Assembly (NCBI GenBank): GCA_025360585.1
Contig: JANYBW010000084.1
Coordinates: forward strand, 33,747-97,746
Source of the DNA: Actinomycetes bacterium
GTDB lineage: Bacteria; Actinomycetota; Acidimicrobiia; IMCC26256; PALSA-610
Length of the DNA stretch: 64,000 nucleotides
Reading direction: 5' to 3'
This document shows, piece by piece, positions 26,280-35,064 of the stretch (the first letter of the stretch is position 1; the number at the start of each line of letters is the position of its first letter). The translations under genes and the position numbers were made by a program. A model generated the notes under the pieces. That model was not told the origin of the DNA. It worked only from the letters and a program-made list of their open reading frames with translations, and made no database searches.

Positions 26280-27740
26280 GTGACTGTTGGTTCGGTGATG
26301 CAGATCAAGCGTTTGCGGGAGCGGGATGCGTTTCTCGCGCGTATCACAGAACTCGAACTCGACGACATCCTCACCCCGGCCCAGAGCGACGGCATCGCCA
26401 CCGCGTTCACTATTTCGAAACCGATCACCTCGCGTCGGTTTGCAAATCGATTTTGTGTGTTGCCGATGGAGGGTTGGGACGGCACCAGTGATGGTCGGCC
26501 GACTGATTTAGTGCGGCGACGTTGGCAACGATTCGGAGCCAGCGGCGCGTCCATGATTTGGGGCGGTGAAGCCGTAGCCGTCGTGCCCCAAGGGCGAGCC
26601 AACCCGCACCAACTCACAATCGGCCCGCATTCCATTGATGATTTGACCTCACTGCGCCTAGCTGCGGTCCGCGCGCATGCCGAAGCAACCGGATCCGCAC
26701 CGGCACCATTCGTAGGGCTCCAGCTCACCCACTCCGGGCGATGGTGCAAACCAACTGATCGTTTCGAACCGCAAACTGCATACCGCCATCCCATTCTCGA
26801 CGAACGCGTACAAGCAACCGACGAGAATTTGCTGACCGATTCCCAACTCGATGATCTCATCCAACGCTTCGTGCACGCGGCGACTGTCGCACGCGATGCC
26901 GGATTCGATTTCGTTGACATCAAACATTGTCACGGATATCTCCTCCACGAACTCCTCAGCGCGCATGATCGCCCCGGCCCGTACGGCGGATCGTTCGAGA
27001 ACCGAACGCGATTTCTTCGTGAGGTCCTCGCAGGCATCGCCAGGGACGCCTCGGGAATCGCCACGGCGGTCCGCCTGTCGGTGTACGACCTCGCTCCCCA
27101 CGTTGCAGGCCCCGACGGAATCGGGATTGTCCATCCCGAGGTTCGCGATCACTACCCCTACGCGTTCGGCGGCGATGGCAGCGGCATTGGAGTCGATCTC
27201 ACGGAAACCCACCAGTTTTGCGAAGCAATCAATCATCTCGGAGTCCAATGGCTGAGCGTGACCGCAGGCAGCCCGTACTACTGCCCACATGCGCAACGCC
27301 CTGCATACTTTCCACCGTCCGACGGCTATCTTCCACCGAACGATCCGCTGATCGACGTTGCGAACATGCTGCGAGCCACCCGCGCGATCGCCGCGGCCCA
27401 CCCGAGCCTCGCGGTCGTGGCGAGCGGCATGAGTTACCTGCAAGAGTGGCTCGCGGCCGTCGGCGCACAGTTGCTCGATGATGGGGCCGCCGCGTTTATT
27501 GGGGTCGGCCGAAGCGCGTTGAGCTATCCAGAACTCCCGCTCCATACGTCGATCGGTGCGCCGATCCAGCGCGAGCAGTTGTGCCGGACATTCAGCGATT
27601 GCACCACTGCGCCCCGCAACGGTTTGGTTTCCGGCTGCTATCCGATCGATCCGTTGTACAAGGCGATGCCGGAGCGGGTCGCGCTCACGCAAGCCAAACG
27701 TGCAGCCGAAGCAGCACGCGGAGGGCGACGCCGTTCATGA
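26280..27740 (+). CDS. Old Yellow Enzyme family NADH:flavin oxidoreductase
   Basis: 486 residues. The FMN TIM barrel shows NRFCVLPMEGWDG at strand 1, LQLTHSGRW, and the long signature IKHCHGYLLHELLS followed by GPYGGSFENRTRF, all typical of the 2,4-dienoyl-CoA reductase/OYE group. It is longer than most OYEs (about 370-410) because of an N-terminal extension of about 45 residues; there is no added FeS or NAD domain. Start GTG at 26280, with an ATG at 26298 as alternative. It overlaps the next gene by four bases (ATGA), beginning a four-gene operon of sugar-acid-type enzymes. Confidence 0.88.
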   Translation: MTVGSVMQIKRLRERDAFLARITELELDDILTPAQSDGIATAFTISKPITSRRFANRFCVLPMEGWDGTSDGRPTDLVRRRWQRFGASGASMIWGGEAVAVVPQGRANPHQLTIGPHSIDDLTSLRLAAVRAHAEATGSAPAPFVGLQLTHSGRWCKPTDRFEPQTAYRHPILDERVQATDENLLTDSQLDDLIQRFVHAATVARDAGFDFVDIKHCHGYLLHELLSAHDRPGPYGGSFENRTRFLREVLAGIARDASGIATAVRLSVYDLAPHVAGPDGIGIVHPEVRDHYPYAFGGDGSGIGVDLTETHQFCEAINHLGVQWLSVTAGSPYYCPHAQRPAYFPPSDGYLPPNDPLIDVANMLRATRAIAAAHPSLAVVASGMSYLQEWLAAVGAQLLDDGAAAFIGVGRSALSYPELPLHTSIGAPIQREQLCRTFSDCTTAPRNGLVSGCYPIDPLYKAMPERVALTQAKRAAEAARGGRRRS

Positions 27741-28744
27741 GCCGGCCACGAATCAACATTGCAGTCTCAATGATGGACGGCCTCGGGGACGCGGCGTTCA
27801 GCGCTGCGCATTGGGAGCGTCTCACCGAAATCGGGACAGTACTGAACCTGCAGCCGCTCACCGCGCTCGACGACGATCGCGCCGCTGAAGTTCTCGCCAC
27901 CGCCGACGTTTTGCTCGGCCATTGGGGCTGCCCGACACTCACCGAAGATGTGCTGCGGCGTGCACCAAAGTTGAAGTTGTTTGCGTACGCCGCGGGCACA
28001 ATCAAGTGGCAAGTCACCGACGGCGTGTGGGAGCGAAATATCGTGGTCACTTCGGCGGCCGCCGCGAACGCAGTACCAGTTGCCGAATACACCGTCGCCA
28101 TGATTGTGCTTGCCAACAAAGGCGTATTGCTCTTTCGCGAACGGCTCCAGAACCCCGACGCCAACGTTCGTTTTCCCCGTTCCATCGGGAACGCGGCGAA
28201 ACGGGTTGGGATTATTGGAGCATCGTTTGTCGGCCGTAGCGTCATCGAGCTCCTCGCCGCGTACGCGCTCGACGTAGTCGTCTACGACCCGTTCCTTGGT
28301 GATTCGGAAGCGAACGAGCTCGGTGTGAGCATCGAAAGCGATCTCAATCGGCTCTGCGCAACCTGCGATGTCGTGAGTTTACACGCGCCCGACATTCCCG
28401 CGACTCGAGACATGCTCGGCGGCGATCAATTCGCGGCGATGCGCGACGGAACCGTATTCATCAACACTGCCCGGCCTGCGTTGGTGGATCAGGACGCGTT
28501 GCTCGCCGAACTCCAGAGCGGCCGTATCAGCGCGATCTTGGATGTCACGACACCCGAACCGTTACCAGTCGATCATCCTCTGCTCGCGCTCCCAAACGTC
28601 TTCGTCACCCCCCACATCGCGGGTTCAATCGGAACTGAACTTTCGCGAATGGCGGATCTCGCGATCACCGAAATTGAACGGTTCACCACCGGGCTCCCGC
28701 CCCTGCATCCCGTGCACCGAGCCGATCTGGATCGCATCGCGTGA
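27737..28744 (+). CDS. D-isomer-specific 2-hydroxyacid dehydrogenase
   Basis: 335 residues. The NAD-binding Rossmann motif is VGIIGASFVGRSVIE, and the catalytic triad is visible as Arg in NTARPALVD, Glu in TTPEPLPVD and His in TPHIAGSIG. The family oxidises D-2-hydroxyacids (phosphoglycerate, glyoxylate and sugar acids). The start ATG overlaps the OYE stop (ATGA) and its stop overlaps the following GTG (GTGA), giving tight translational coupling on both sides. Context of a sugar isomerase-like barrel and an aldolase suggests oxidation or reduction of a sugar-derived acid. Confidence 0.92.
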   Translation: MSRPRINIAVSMMDGLGDAAFSAAHWERLTEIGTVLNLQPLTALDDDRAAEVLATADVLLGHWGCPTLTEDVLRRAPKLKLFAYAAGTIKWQVTDGVWERNIVVTSAAAANAVPVAEYTVAMIVLANKGVLLFRERLQNPDANVRFPRSIGNAAKRVGIIGASFVGRSVIELLAAYALDVVVYDPFLGDSEANELGVSIESDLNRLCATCDVVSLHAPDIPATRDMLGGDQFAAMRDGTVFINTARPALVDQDALLAELQSGRISAILDVTTPEPLPVDHPLLALPNVFVTPHIAGSIGTELSRMADLAITEIERFTTGLPPLHPVHRADLDRIA

Positions 28745-29502
28745 ACCGGTCGTTCATCGCTGGATTGTGTTCCGTAACGCTGCGGTCATGCAGCGTTGCC
28801 GAGGTCATAGCCGTCGCGAGCGCAAATGAATTGCGAGCGATCGAATGGGGCGCTGATGTTCACGTACCGCCGGGTGATCGCGCCGCGGCCGCGAACGCAG
28901 CACGCTTCGAAGCAGAAGTTATTTCGTATGGCTCGTATTTGCTCGCTAAAACACTCCCAACCAACGACGAAATCCACCGGGTCTTAGATACCGCTCTATC
29001 GATCAACGCGACCAACGTTCGAATCTGGACACCATTCGGTAGCCATAGCAAGGCCAACCTCCACGATGCGGTCCATGAACGAGTTACTCAGATCTGTGCG
29101 GAGGCAGCTGTGCGATCACTCGCTATTTCATTGGAGTTTCACGGCGGCACGATGACTGCATCTGCTGAGAGCACCGGGACGCTGCTCGACACAATCGGTG
29201 CGCCAAATCTCTTTACGTACTGGCAACCCTCGTATTGGGGAGATCGAACCGATGAACTCGATATCACCGCATTGGGTTCGCGGCTCTCGCATCTCCATCT
29301 CTACGCGTGGGATCGTGACGGCCAGCGTTTCCCACTCGATCACGATGAACGCGACCTCAGCGACGCGTTGCGACACGCCAGCCGCACGTTCACACATTGG
29401 CAACAACCACGCGCCGCGTTTCTCGAATTTGTTGCCGCGGATGATCCCGATCAACTCGCATGTGACGCGCGTACATTGCACCGATGGATCAACGAACAGT
29501 GA
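28741..29502 (+). CDS. Xylose-isomerase-like TIM barrel (sugar isomerase/epimerase)
   Basis: 253 residues of the AP-endonuclease-2/sugar phosphate isomerase superfamily. The N-terminus FIAGLCSVTLRSCS, the strand IEWGADVHVPPGD and SYGSYLL are standard for this branch; metal ligands are plausible in LEFHGGTMT (Glu) and LSHLHLYAWD (His). Such proteins isomerise or epimerise keto sugars. The start is GTG at 28741 overlapping the previous stop. Its end overlaps the aldolase gene by 19 bases. Reaction not determinable from sequence alone. Confidence 0.82.
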   Translation: MNRSFIAGLCSVTLRSCSVAEVIAVASANELRAIEWGADVHVPPGDRAAAANAARFEAEVISYGSYLLAKTLPTNDEIHRVLDTALSINATNVRIWTPFGSHSKANLHDAVHERVTQICAEAAVRSLAISLEFHGGTMTASAESTGTLLDTIGAPNLFTYWQPSYWGDRTDELDITALGSRLSHLHLYAWDRDGQRFPLDHDERDLSDALRHASRTFTHWQQPRAAFLEFVAADDPDQLACDARTLHRWINEQ

Positions 29503-30440
29503 CAATCGCGCCTGTCGTGATTCGGAATCGCAGTATCACTGGGATGTCCGCAGTGCTGTTGCCCTTTCACGACGACACGACAATCGATTGGTTTGGATTC
29601 GAAGCGCACCTCGATCGCACGATCGCGGCAGGCATCATCCCCGCACTCAACATGGACACCGGATTCGGACCGGTACTGAGCGCAAAAGATCGCGACCGCG
29701 TTCTCGCGATTGGTCGCGACCGGGCCGTTGCTTTCATTGCGGGCGCGCACGTACCGGACTCACCGACGATGGCGTTCGATCTCGCGAGCTATTGCGCAGA
29801 GTTTGAACGCATCGAATCGAATGGAGGCACTCCCATCGTGTTTCCCTCGTTCGGCATGGCTTCGCTCACCGACGACAAACTCGTTTCCGCGCACCAGAAT
29901 CTTGCCCGCACCACCGACTCCTTCTATGGCTTCGAGCTCGGTGCGATGTTTCACCCCGCCGGGCGAATATTTTCACTTGAGGTCTTCACGGCATTACTCG
30001 ACCTTCCGCAAATCGTCGGCTTGAAACACTCGTCCCTGAGCCGGGAACAAGAGTGGCTGCGGCTTGAGATCCGCGACCGGCTGCGGCCGGGCTTTCGCGT
30101 ACTCACCGGCAACGATTTGGCGATCGACATGGTGACGTACGGCAGCGACTACCTCTTGGGCTTATCGACGTTTGCGCCTGATGCGTTCGCGGCCCGCGAT
30201 CGAGCCTGGGAAAAGGGCGACGACCCAACGTTTTTTGCTTTGAACGATCAATTGCAATACCTCGGTCATATCGCATTTCGCACCCCGGTGCCCGGTTATC
30301 GACACAACGCGGCAATGTTTCTCAAACTCCGAAACTGGATCGCGAGCGACACAACCCATCGCTCATCGCCGCAACGGCCCGATTCTGATCGCGCGATCCT
30401 TGCTCCAATCGCTACTGCGATAGCAGCGCTCGTTCCATAA
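29484..30440 (+). CDS. DHDPS-family aldolase/lyase
   Basis: 318 residues resembling the dihydrodipicolinate synthase/N-acetylneuraminate lyase family. The Schiff-base Lys is probably in LPQIVGLKHSSLS, and the strand GIIPALNMDTGFGP replaces the usual GTTGE motif, so the enzyme belongs to an outlying subgroup and is unlikely to be DapA. It closes the operon with the OYE, 2-hydroxyacid dehydrogenase and isomerase-like genes, and would fit cleavage of a 2-keto-3-deoxy sugar acid (inference). It overlaps the upstream gene by 19 bases and the convergent gene by 29 bases at their 3' ends. Confidence 0.8.
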   Translation: MDQRTVTIAPVVIRNRSITGMSAVLLPFHDDTTIDWFGFEAHLDRTIAAGIIPALNMDTGFGPVLSAKDRDRVLAIGRDRAVAFIAGAHVPDSPTMAFDLASYCAEFERIESNGGTPIVFPSFGMASLTDDKLVSAHQNLARTTDSFYGFELGAMFHPAGRIFSLEVFTALLDLPQIVGLKHSSLSREQEWLRLEIRDRLRPGFRVLTGNDLAIDMVTYGSDYLLGLSTFAPDAFAARDRAWEKGDDPTFFALNDQLQYLGHIAFRTPVPGYRHNAAMFLKLRNWIASDTTHRSSPQRPDSDRAILAPIATAIAALVP

Positions 30441-33084
30441 ACGTGAACGTGCGCTGTGCAAGGGGTTCCCAATCAAGTGCAGCGCGACGCTTCACCACTT
30501 CGGCTCTGGCCATATCGAGTTGCTCCCCCGTCAGCGCATCAAGTGCCTCGGCGATGCTATCCGGATCGAGTCCAACTCGAATGCCGCCGCGGCCCAGCAT
30601 CTCGGTCAAGTACTCCCAATCGCTGATGAACACGGGCATGCCCATACCAATCGCGTCGGCGACTGTTCCGGTCGCGAGCATGTCGCCTTGAGGCTCAAAC
30701 GGTAACGCCAAGACATCGCACGAGGCCAGCCGCAGCGCATACTGCCGCTCGGAAACCCCTTGATATTGCTCAGCAATTTCGATACGTGGGTCGACTGGCG
30801 CGAACTCGCCGTAGGCGAGTGACCAACACGCCACTGAGAGATCGGTGCGCGGCGATCGCACCACGCCTTTCAAGAAATCGAGAACGCGTTTCTCCGCGCG
30901 AGGCGCGCCGAGCAAGCCGATTCGTAACGCGCTCGGTGAGAGCCCGAGCGCCAATTCCGCCGACGCTTTGTCGATCGGGCCAAATTTCGCCCACAGCTCA
31001 CCGAAGTGCCCGTGCGGTATCACTTCATGGATGCACGCAGGATCGAACTCGTAGCGGCTGAGCATCTTGGTATACCCAAAATCGGAATGATGAATCACTG
31101 CGCGCGCCGCGCTGGCCCATCGTTGATATATGACGTCGTAGACCTCGGGGCGTTTTTCATGTGGCGTGAGATTGTGGGCCGTCCACACAATCGGAATCGC
31201 ATGGTCGCGCAGGGTCGCGATGATTCGATCGTGTTCAGCAAGGTCGTCGAACGCAATCCACTCCGGCCAATGCAAGTGGAACACATCGATATCGCGCAAC
31301 GCCACCGATGCGTCTCCCAGCGGCCCCAACGGATTGGGGAACGAGACAACGCTCGACGCCAAAGGATCGTAGAGGCTTCGGTGGTAGTGATGCCCATACG
31401 CGGTCGAAATCACACGCAGCTTCGGAGTCACGCGAATCGAATAGCGCATCGATCGCGCCGGAGCAAGATCTAGTTGATGCGCAACTGCAATTTCAGACCA
31501 GGATGATCGCCACTCCTTCAACCCCAGCACATCGACCGGAGTCTGGGTCGACGGGAGATCCTTTGCGAACTCCACTGCCAGATGATCCGCAGCAATGTCG
31601 GGTATTATGACGGTGACGGCCGCAGGAACATCAACGAATTCAAGGTGTTCTTCGATTTGGATCGTGCGCCCATCGACTGAGTAGGCGGCCGTGCGCGAAC
31701 CCGCCAACGGTTCAGGAATCTTGCCGGTGTAATCGAACGCGGTCGCCGGAAAACCATTCCACTCAACGGTGAGCTCGCCGGCTTCGTGCACACTCGCCGA
31801 CGGAACGCCCCCGCCCGCGAAACGAGCGAAGCCCGAATGAACGAGTGGAGTCCAGGTCGGGAGATCCGCATCAACCGGAACCTCAAAGCGACCGGGCGCA
31901 TGCACCGAAGGGAAGTAGTGGCTGCGCGCCGCACCGACGAATGGCACCACGAATGCCAAACCCGGCTGTCGGTGCGCCCACACACCCGCCGCGCGATCGG
32001 TTTCGAACGGCACAAATGCATCAATGATTCGATACGTGTCTCGGTGTTTCGCGGCGACCGTTTCGGTTTCGGCGGTGAGCAACTCCTTCGCGGCCACCGC
32101 GAGCTTGCCCAGCACGTCGAAGGTCAGCTGCAGCCGCCGAGCGGGTCCGCGATACGCGTCCTGATCGCGGTACTGATGAGCGTTGATCACGCCATCGCCA
32201 AACCACGATTCCATCGCGTCCATCGCGTCGCAACCACGACGTATCCACGCGGCTTGGCGTTCGAGTTCAAGGTCGCGAGAGATCACCAGCGCGGCAAGTT
32301 CTATGGTCAGCGCGATCGCCAACACTCCCGTCGAGCGGCCCCACGGAATCGCGCTGCCGTCGGGGCCGCCGACTCGGTCCACGAGGCGCAAAGCCGACAG
32401 CATTCCTTCGCGCCAGAGATCACCGAGGTGTTCCGCGAGGGGTTCACAAAACAGCCAGACGTCCGCGGTATAGATGTCGTATCTACCATTTTGATCGTGA
32501 GAATCATCAAGGAAGCGCAAGGGGTTGGAGGCCAGAAATGCCTGCAAACGTTGCACGAGCGAGGCAAAACGATCTTCATCGACATCGAGGCCCAGCGCAA
32601 TCCTTGCCCGTTCGCAACGGGCGAGCACTGCGGCATAGTTACGGGGAAGTTTCTGCTCATCGAGCAGCGCAATCCAGTCGTTGGAATCACACGCCAAGCG
32701 CAGTTGATCACGTTGTTTGGCTCCGAAGGATTCCAACAATGGGTTGCCTTCGAATGCGCCTGCACGCGCGATCGTCTCCGCGACTCGATACGAAAAGAAT
32801 GTATGCGTGCTCGCACCATCAACCTGGCCCAGGTGCGAAATGATGTGGTTCTCGATCGAACTGCCGCCGATCGAGTCGACTCCGCAAGCGGCGAGATGCC
32901 CCAGGGTGTAGAGGAGATCTGCGCGGACATCGGCGGCAACGAGGTGCCCACCGTACGTCCGCGGCAATTCGAGATTCGGCAATTGCCGGCGCGACAACGT
33001 ATCGAGCTGCGCTACACAAAAGTCGCGGAGTCGCGCACCCAAGATGGCCGTCGACTCCAGTGCGGACTCCAACGGCGCATTCAT
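30412..33084 (-). CDS. Alpha/alpha-toroid domain fused to GT-B glycosyltransferase
   Basis: 890 residues in two parts. Residues 1 to about 550 are rich in helices and then strands, resembling the toroid plus beta-sandwich layout of polysaccharide lyases or glycosidases, but I cannot name the family. Residues from about 555 are a GT-B (GT4-like) glycosyltransferase: VFHLHWPEW and VWTAHNLTPHEKR in the acceptor half, RIGLLGAPRAEKRV and DAIGMGMPVFISDWEYLTEM in the donor half. The ATG at 33084 overlaps the upstream DUF6807 stop (ATGA). A glycan-degrading or glycan-binding half joined to a glycosyl-transferring half is unusual. No signal peptide, so it acts in the cytoplasm. Confidence 0.78.
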   Translation of the reverse strand: MNAPLESALESTAILGARLRDFCVAQLDTLSRRQLPNLELPRTYGGHLVAADVRADLLYTLGHLAACGVDSIGGSSIENHIISHLGQVDGASTHTFFSYRVAETIARAGAFEGNPLLESFGAKQRDQLRLACDSNDWIALLDEQKLPRNYAAVLARCERARIALGLDVDEDRFASLVQRLQAFLASNPLRFLDDSHDQNGRYDIYTADVWLFCEPLAEHLGDLWREGMLSALRLVDRVGGPDGSAIPWGRSTGVLAIALTIELAALVISRDLELERQAAWIRRGCDAMDAMESWFGDGVINAHQYRDQDAYRGPARRLQLTFDVLGKLAVAAKELLTAETETVAAKHRDTYRIIDAFVPFETDRAAGVWAHRQPGLAFVVPFVGAARSHYFPSVHAPGRFEVPVDADLPTWTPLVHSGFARFAGGGVPSASVHEAGELTVEWNGFPATAFDYTGKIPEPLAGSRTAAYSVDGRTIQIEEHLEFVDVPAAVTVIIPDIAADHLAVEFAKDLPSTQTPVDVLGLKEWRSSWSEIAVAHQLDLAPARSMRYSIRVTPKLRVISTAYGHHYHRSLYDPLASSVVSFPNPLGPLGDASVALRDIDVFHLHWPEWIAFDDLAEHDRIIATLRDHAIPIVWTAHNLTPHEKRPEVYDVIYQRWASAARAVIHHSDFGYTKMLSRYEFDPACIHEVIPHGHFGELWAKFGPIDKASAELALGLSPSALRIGLLGAPRAEKRVLDFLKGVVRSPRTDLSVACWSLAYGEFAPVDPRIEIAEQYQGVSERQYALRLASCDVLALPFEPQGDMLATGTVADAIGMGMPVFISDWEYLTEMLGRGGIRVGLDPDSIAEALDALTGEQLDMARAEVVKRRAALDWEPLAQRTFTFMERALLSQ

Positions 33085-33911
33085 TCGCCAGCCCATTCGC
33101 CAGCCCATTCAGCAGCTAATTCAGCAGCCCACGCGGCCGCCGCAGTCGCGCAGCGTTGGCCATCCCAATGATCGTCGTGCACAATCACGCGGTAACAAAG
33201 CACCAAGGTCTCGCCCCGCGCGACGTTGACCGGGCCATCCCATAAAACCGCGGCGTTTACAAAATTGGCCCAGCCGTCTCCATAGGTCGCGGCTCGGGTA
33301 CTCGCGTACCAAGGAACTGGAGCGTTCAGGTTGCGCGGATGATCGATTATCAGAACGCCGGCCTCGCGCGCGCGGCCCTCGCCGTCGTGCGCGATTCCGT
33401 TGATCGCACACCATGCACCCGGTTCTCCGAGCCGCCGTTCGTACATACCTGTATCGCTGACGAGTTGTGTATCGGTGAAATCCGGCGCGCCCCGAAACGT
33501 CAAGCCCCCGTAACCACCCCACGTCGTAAACGGAGTGCGGTCCAGAGTTACATCGACAATCGGCGTGAGCGCCTCAGTCCAGTCGATGTAGTAGCAGCCA
33601 CCTTCGACATCGCTCACCCGAATTGTTCGCGTTTCGCGCAACACAGTGTCCGCGCCTTCGGGCCGCTGCCAGTCGATAACCGCCGTAGTTGTTGCGCCGT
33701 CAACAACAACCGATTCGGTTACCAGCCGCCCAAATTCGCCGTACTCTTCCCAGAAATTTTCGCCGTTCACATACTTGATGGTGAACCACAAACCATGATG
33801 CCACGGGTGATCCGCGGGAGCATCAATCGTCAGAATGCCACCATTCGGGGCCAGGAGCGGATGGATGTGCGGGCGCGAAGTGTTCCAGACCATTGCCAAC
33901 GGTGTCGTCAC
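33081..33911 (-). CDS. DUF6807 / PmoA-like protein
   Basis: 276 residues matching the family annotated DUF6807 or 'methane oxygenase PmoA', which despite the name is a soluble beta-sandwich family usually found in sugar catabolism clusters. Visible features are RPHIHPLLAPNGG near the N-terminus and HPWHHGLWFTIKYVNG, the family hallmark with conserved histidines. The last 12 residues (AAEWAGEWAGE) come from a 12-bp DNA repeat at 33082-33129. It is translationally coupled to the toroid-glycosyltransferase gene. Likely acts on or binds a carbohydrate; the reaction is unknown. Confidence 0.8.
   Translation of the reverse strand: MTTPLAMVWNTSRPHIHPLLAPNGGILTIDAPADHPWHHGLWFTIKYVNGENFWEEYGEFGRLVTESVVVDGATTTAVIDWQRPEGADTVLRETRTIRVSDVEGGCYYIDWTEALTPIVDVTLDRTPFTTWGGYGGLTFRGAPDFTDTQLVSDTGMYERRLGEPGAWCAINGIAHDGEGRAREAGVLIIDHPRNLNAPVPWYASTRAATYGDGWANFVNAAVLWDGPVNVARGETLVLCYRVIVHDDHWDGQRCATAAAAWAAELAAEWAGEWAGE
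33082..33129. repeat. Four 12-bp tandem repeats at a gene junction
   Basis: Two copies of CATTCGCCAGCC followed by two diverged copies (CATTCAGCAGCT, AATTCAGCAGCC). They encode the C-terminus of the DUF6807 protein and, in another frame, contain the ATG (33084) and a repeat of possible upstream ATGs of the glycosyltransferase fusion. Confidence 0.85.
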
Positions 33912-33966
33912 GCTCCTAGTCTGGCATTGTCAAGCGCTTGCACTCCGCAACATTCGTCAACGCGCG

Positions 33967-33995
33967 GGAACTTTTTGCGAATCCGCCCCGACTAA
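33967..33995 (+). promoter_or_regulatory. ECF-sigma-type promoter (putative autoregulation)
   Basis: GGAACTT (33967-33973) and GACTAA (33990-33995) are separated by 16 bases, close to the classical ECF (RpoE-like) promoter GGAACTT-N15/16-GTCTAA. It sits 26 bases before the ATG at 34021, with the ribosome-binding site GGGAGGT between. Since the operon encodes an ECF sigma factor, autoregulation is the natural reading. Confidence 0.5.
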
Positions 33996-34020
33996 GCAGG
34001 GACCCTAGGGAGGTGTCGCG

Positions 34021-34491
34021 ATGAAAACAACGAAACCCGACGACACTATCGAGTCGGTCGTCGATGCAGTACTCGAAGCGACTCGGGCCAGTCCTCGGCA
34101 ACAACGCTTGCTCGATCTTGCGCGGTTCGTGAGCGTCATTTTGGGCGCTCTTCAGATTGTGATCGCGATGCCCGATCTCCTGCGCGCTCCTGGTCATATG
34201 GTGCACAGTTCACGCCACGTCGGAGCGTTCGCGATCGCGATTGGGGTCGGGCTGATCTATGCAGGGCTTTACCCACATCGGGCATCGGGATTAGTGCCGC
34301 CGCTCCTCGCCCTGAGCGCTGCGTTGGCCATTACTTGCGCCGTCGACATCATCCATGGTCGCTGGCCTTCGGAGTTAAGCGTGCACCTCATCAGCCCCGT
34401 TTCGGCTGGAATTCTGTGGGGTGTCGCGCACGCGGTTCGTCCCCGAGATCCTGCGAGCGGGCAGCGCCGGGGCCCGCGTTCACTCAGCTGA
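34021..34491 (+). CDS. Four-helix membrane protein, anti-sigma-like without zinc finger
   Basis: 156 residues. After about 38 soluble residues there are four hydrophobic segments (VSVILGALQIVIAM; VGAFAIAIGVGLIYAGL; VPPLLALSAALAITCAV; LISPVSAGILWGVA). The pattern, including the HVGAF-AIA and PHRASGL-PPL segments, resembles the membrane half of actinobacterial YlaD-like anti-sigma proteins, which normally begin with a zf-HC2 zinc finger (HxxxCxxC). That motif is absent here. The gene precedes an ECF sigma gene by 40 bases behind an ECF-type promoter. The role as sigma regulator is inference. Confidence 0.6.
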   Translation: MKTTKPDDTIESVVDAVLEATRASPRQQRLLDLARFVSVILGALQIVIAMPDLLRAPGHMVHSSRHVGAFAIAIGVGLIYAGLYPHRASGLVPPLLALSAALAITCAVDIIHGRWPSELSVHLISPVSAGILWGVAHAVRPRDPASGQRRGPRSLS

Positions 34492-34531
34492 CTGGACCGC
34501 CTCTATGGCAGCTGGTTACGCTGGTCTGATC

Positions 34532-35056
34532 ATGGACGATCTCAGCCGCCTCATGCTGTTCGCCCGCGACGGCGATCGGGATGCGTTCGCCGACATCGTT
34601 CGCCGCAGTTCAGCGGAAGTAACGCATTTCGTTCAACAACTCACGCCCGGCCTCGACATCGACGACATCGTCCAAGACACGTTCGTGCGGCTCTGGCGAT
34701 CACTTCCGAATTTCCGCAATGAAGCGAGCGGCCGGACCTATTTATTCGCGATTGCTCGGCGCGCTGCGGTTGATGAACTGAGACGCAGCCAGCGCCGGCG
34801 CCGGATCGCTCGAAGCCTGCACTCGATTGATCGCGCCAGCGACCTCGCGGAGGTGCACGCAATGGACGCGCTCGTATTATCGCTCAGCCAGCAGCACCGC
34901 GAATCATTCGTACTCACCCAAATGCTCGGATTCAGTTACGACGAAACCGCGAACATTGTCGGCGCGCCGATCGGCACCGTTCGTTCTCGCGTCGCGAGGG
35001 CCCGCGAAGAGCTCGCGGGCCGGTACCGCGCGAACGATCGCTCTACTGGCGCATAG
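34532..35056 (+). CDS. ECF RNA polymerase sigma factor, SigC-like
   Basis: 174 residues. Region 2 reads DIDDIVQDTFVRLWRSLP with RTYLFAIARRAAVDELRR; region 4 reads LSQQHRESFVLTQMLGFSYDETANIVGAPIGTVRSRVARAREEL, a near-perfect sigma-70 region 4.2. The segment FVLTQMLGFSY and GTVRSRVARAR resemble mycobacterial SigC. The ATG at 34532 gives the normal length; the frame is open for 37 more codons that overlap the membrane-protein gene. Likely cotranscribed with and controlled by the upstream membrane protein. The regulon is unknown, though the following glycan-type gene is only eight bases away. Confidence 0.93.
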   Translation: MDDLSRLMLFARDGDRDAFADIVRRSSAEVTHFVQQLTPGLDIDDIVQDTFVRLWRSLPNFRNEASGRTYLFAIARRAAVDELRRSQRRRRIARSLHSIDRASDLAEVHAMDALVLSLSQQHRESFVLTQMLGFSYDETANIVGAPIGTVRSRVARAREELAGRYRANDRSTGA

Positions 35057-35064
35057 AGGTTCGC

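Noticed and set aside
31786..33171. A 461-codon plus-strand open frame
   Set aside because: Antisense to the toroid-glycosyltransferase gene, highly basic and without domain signal.
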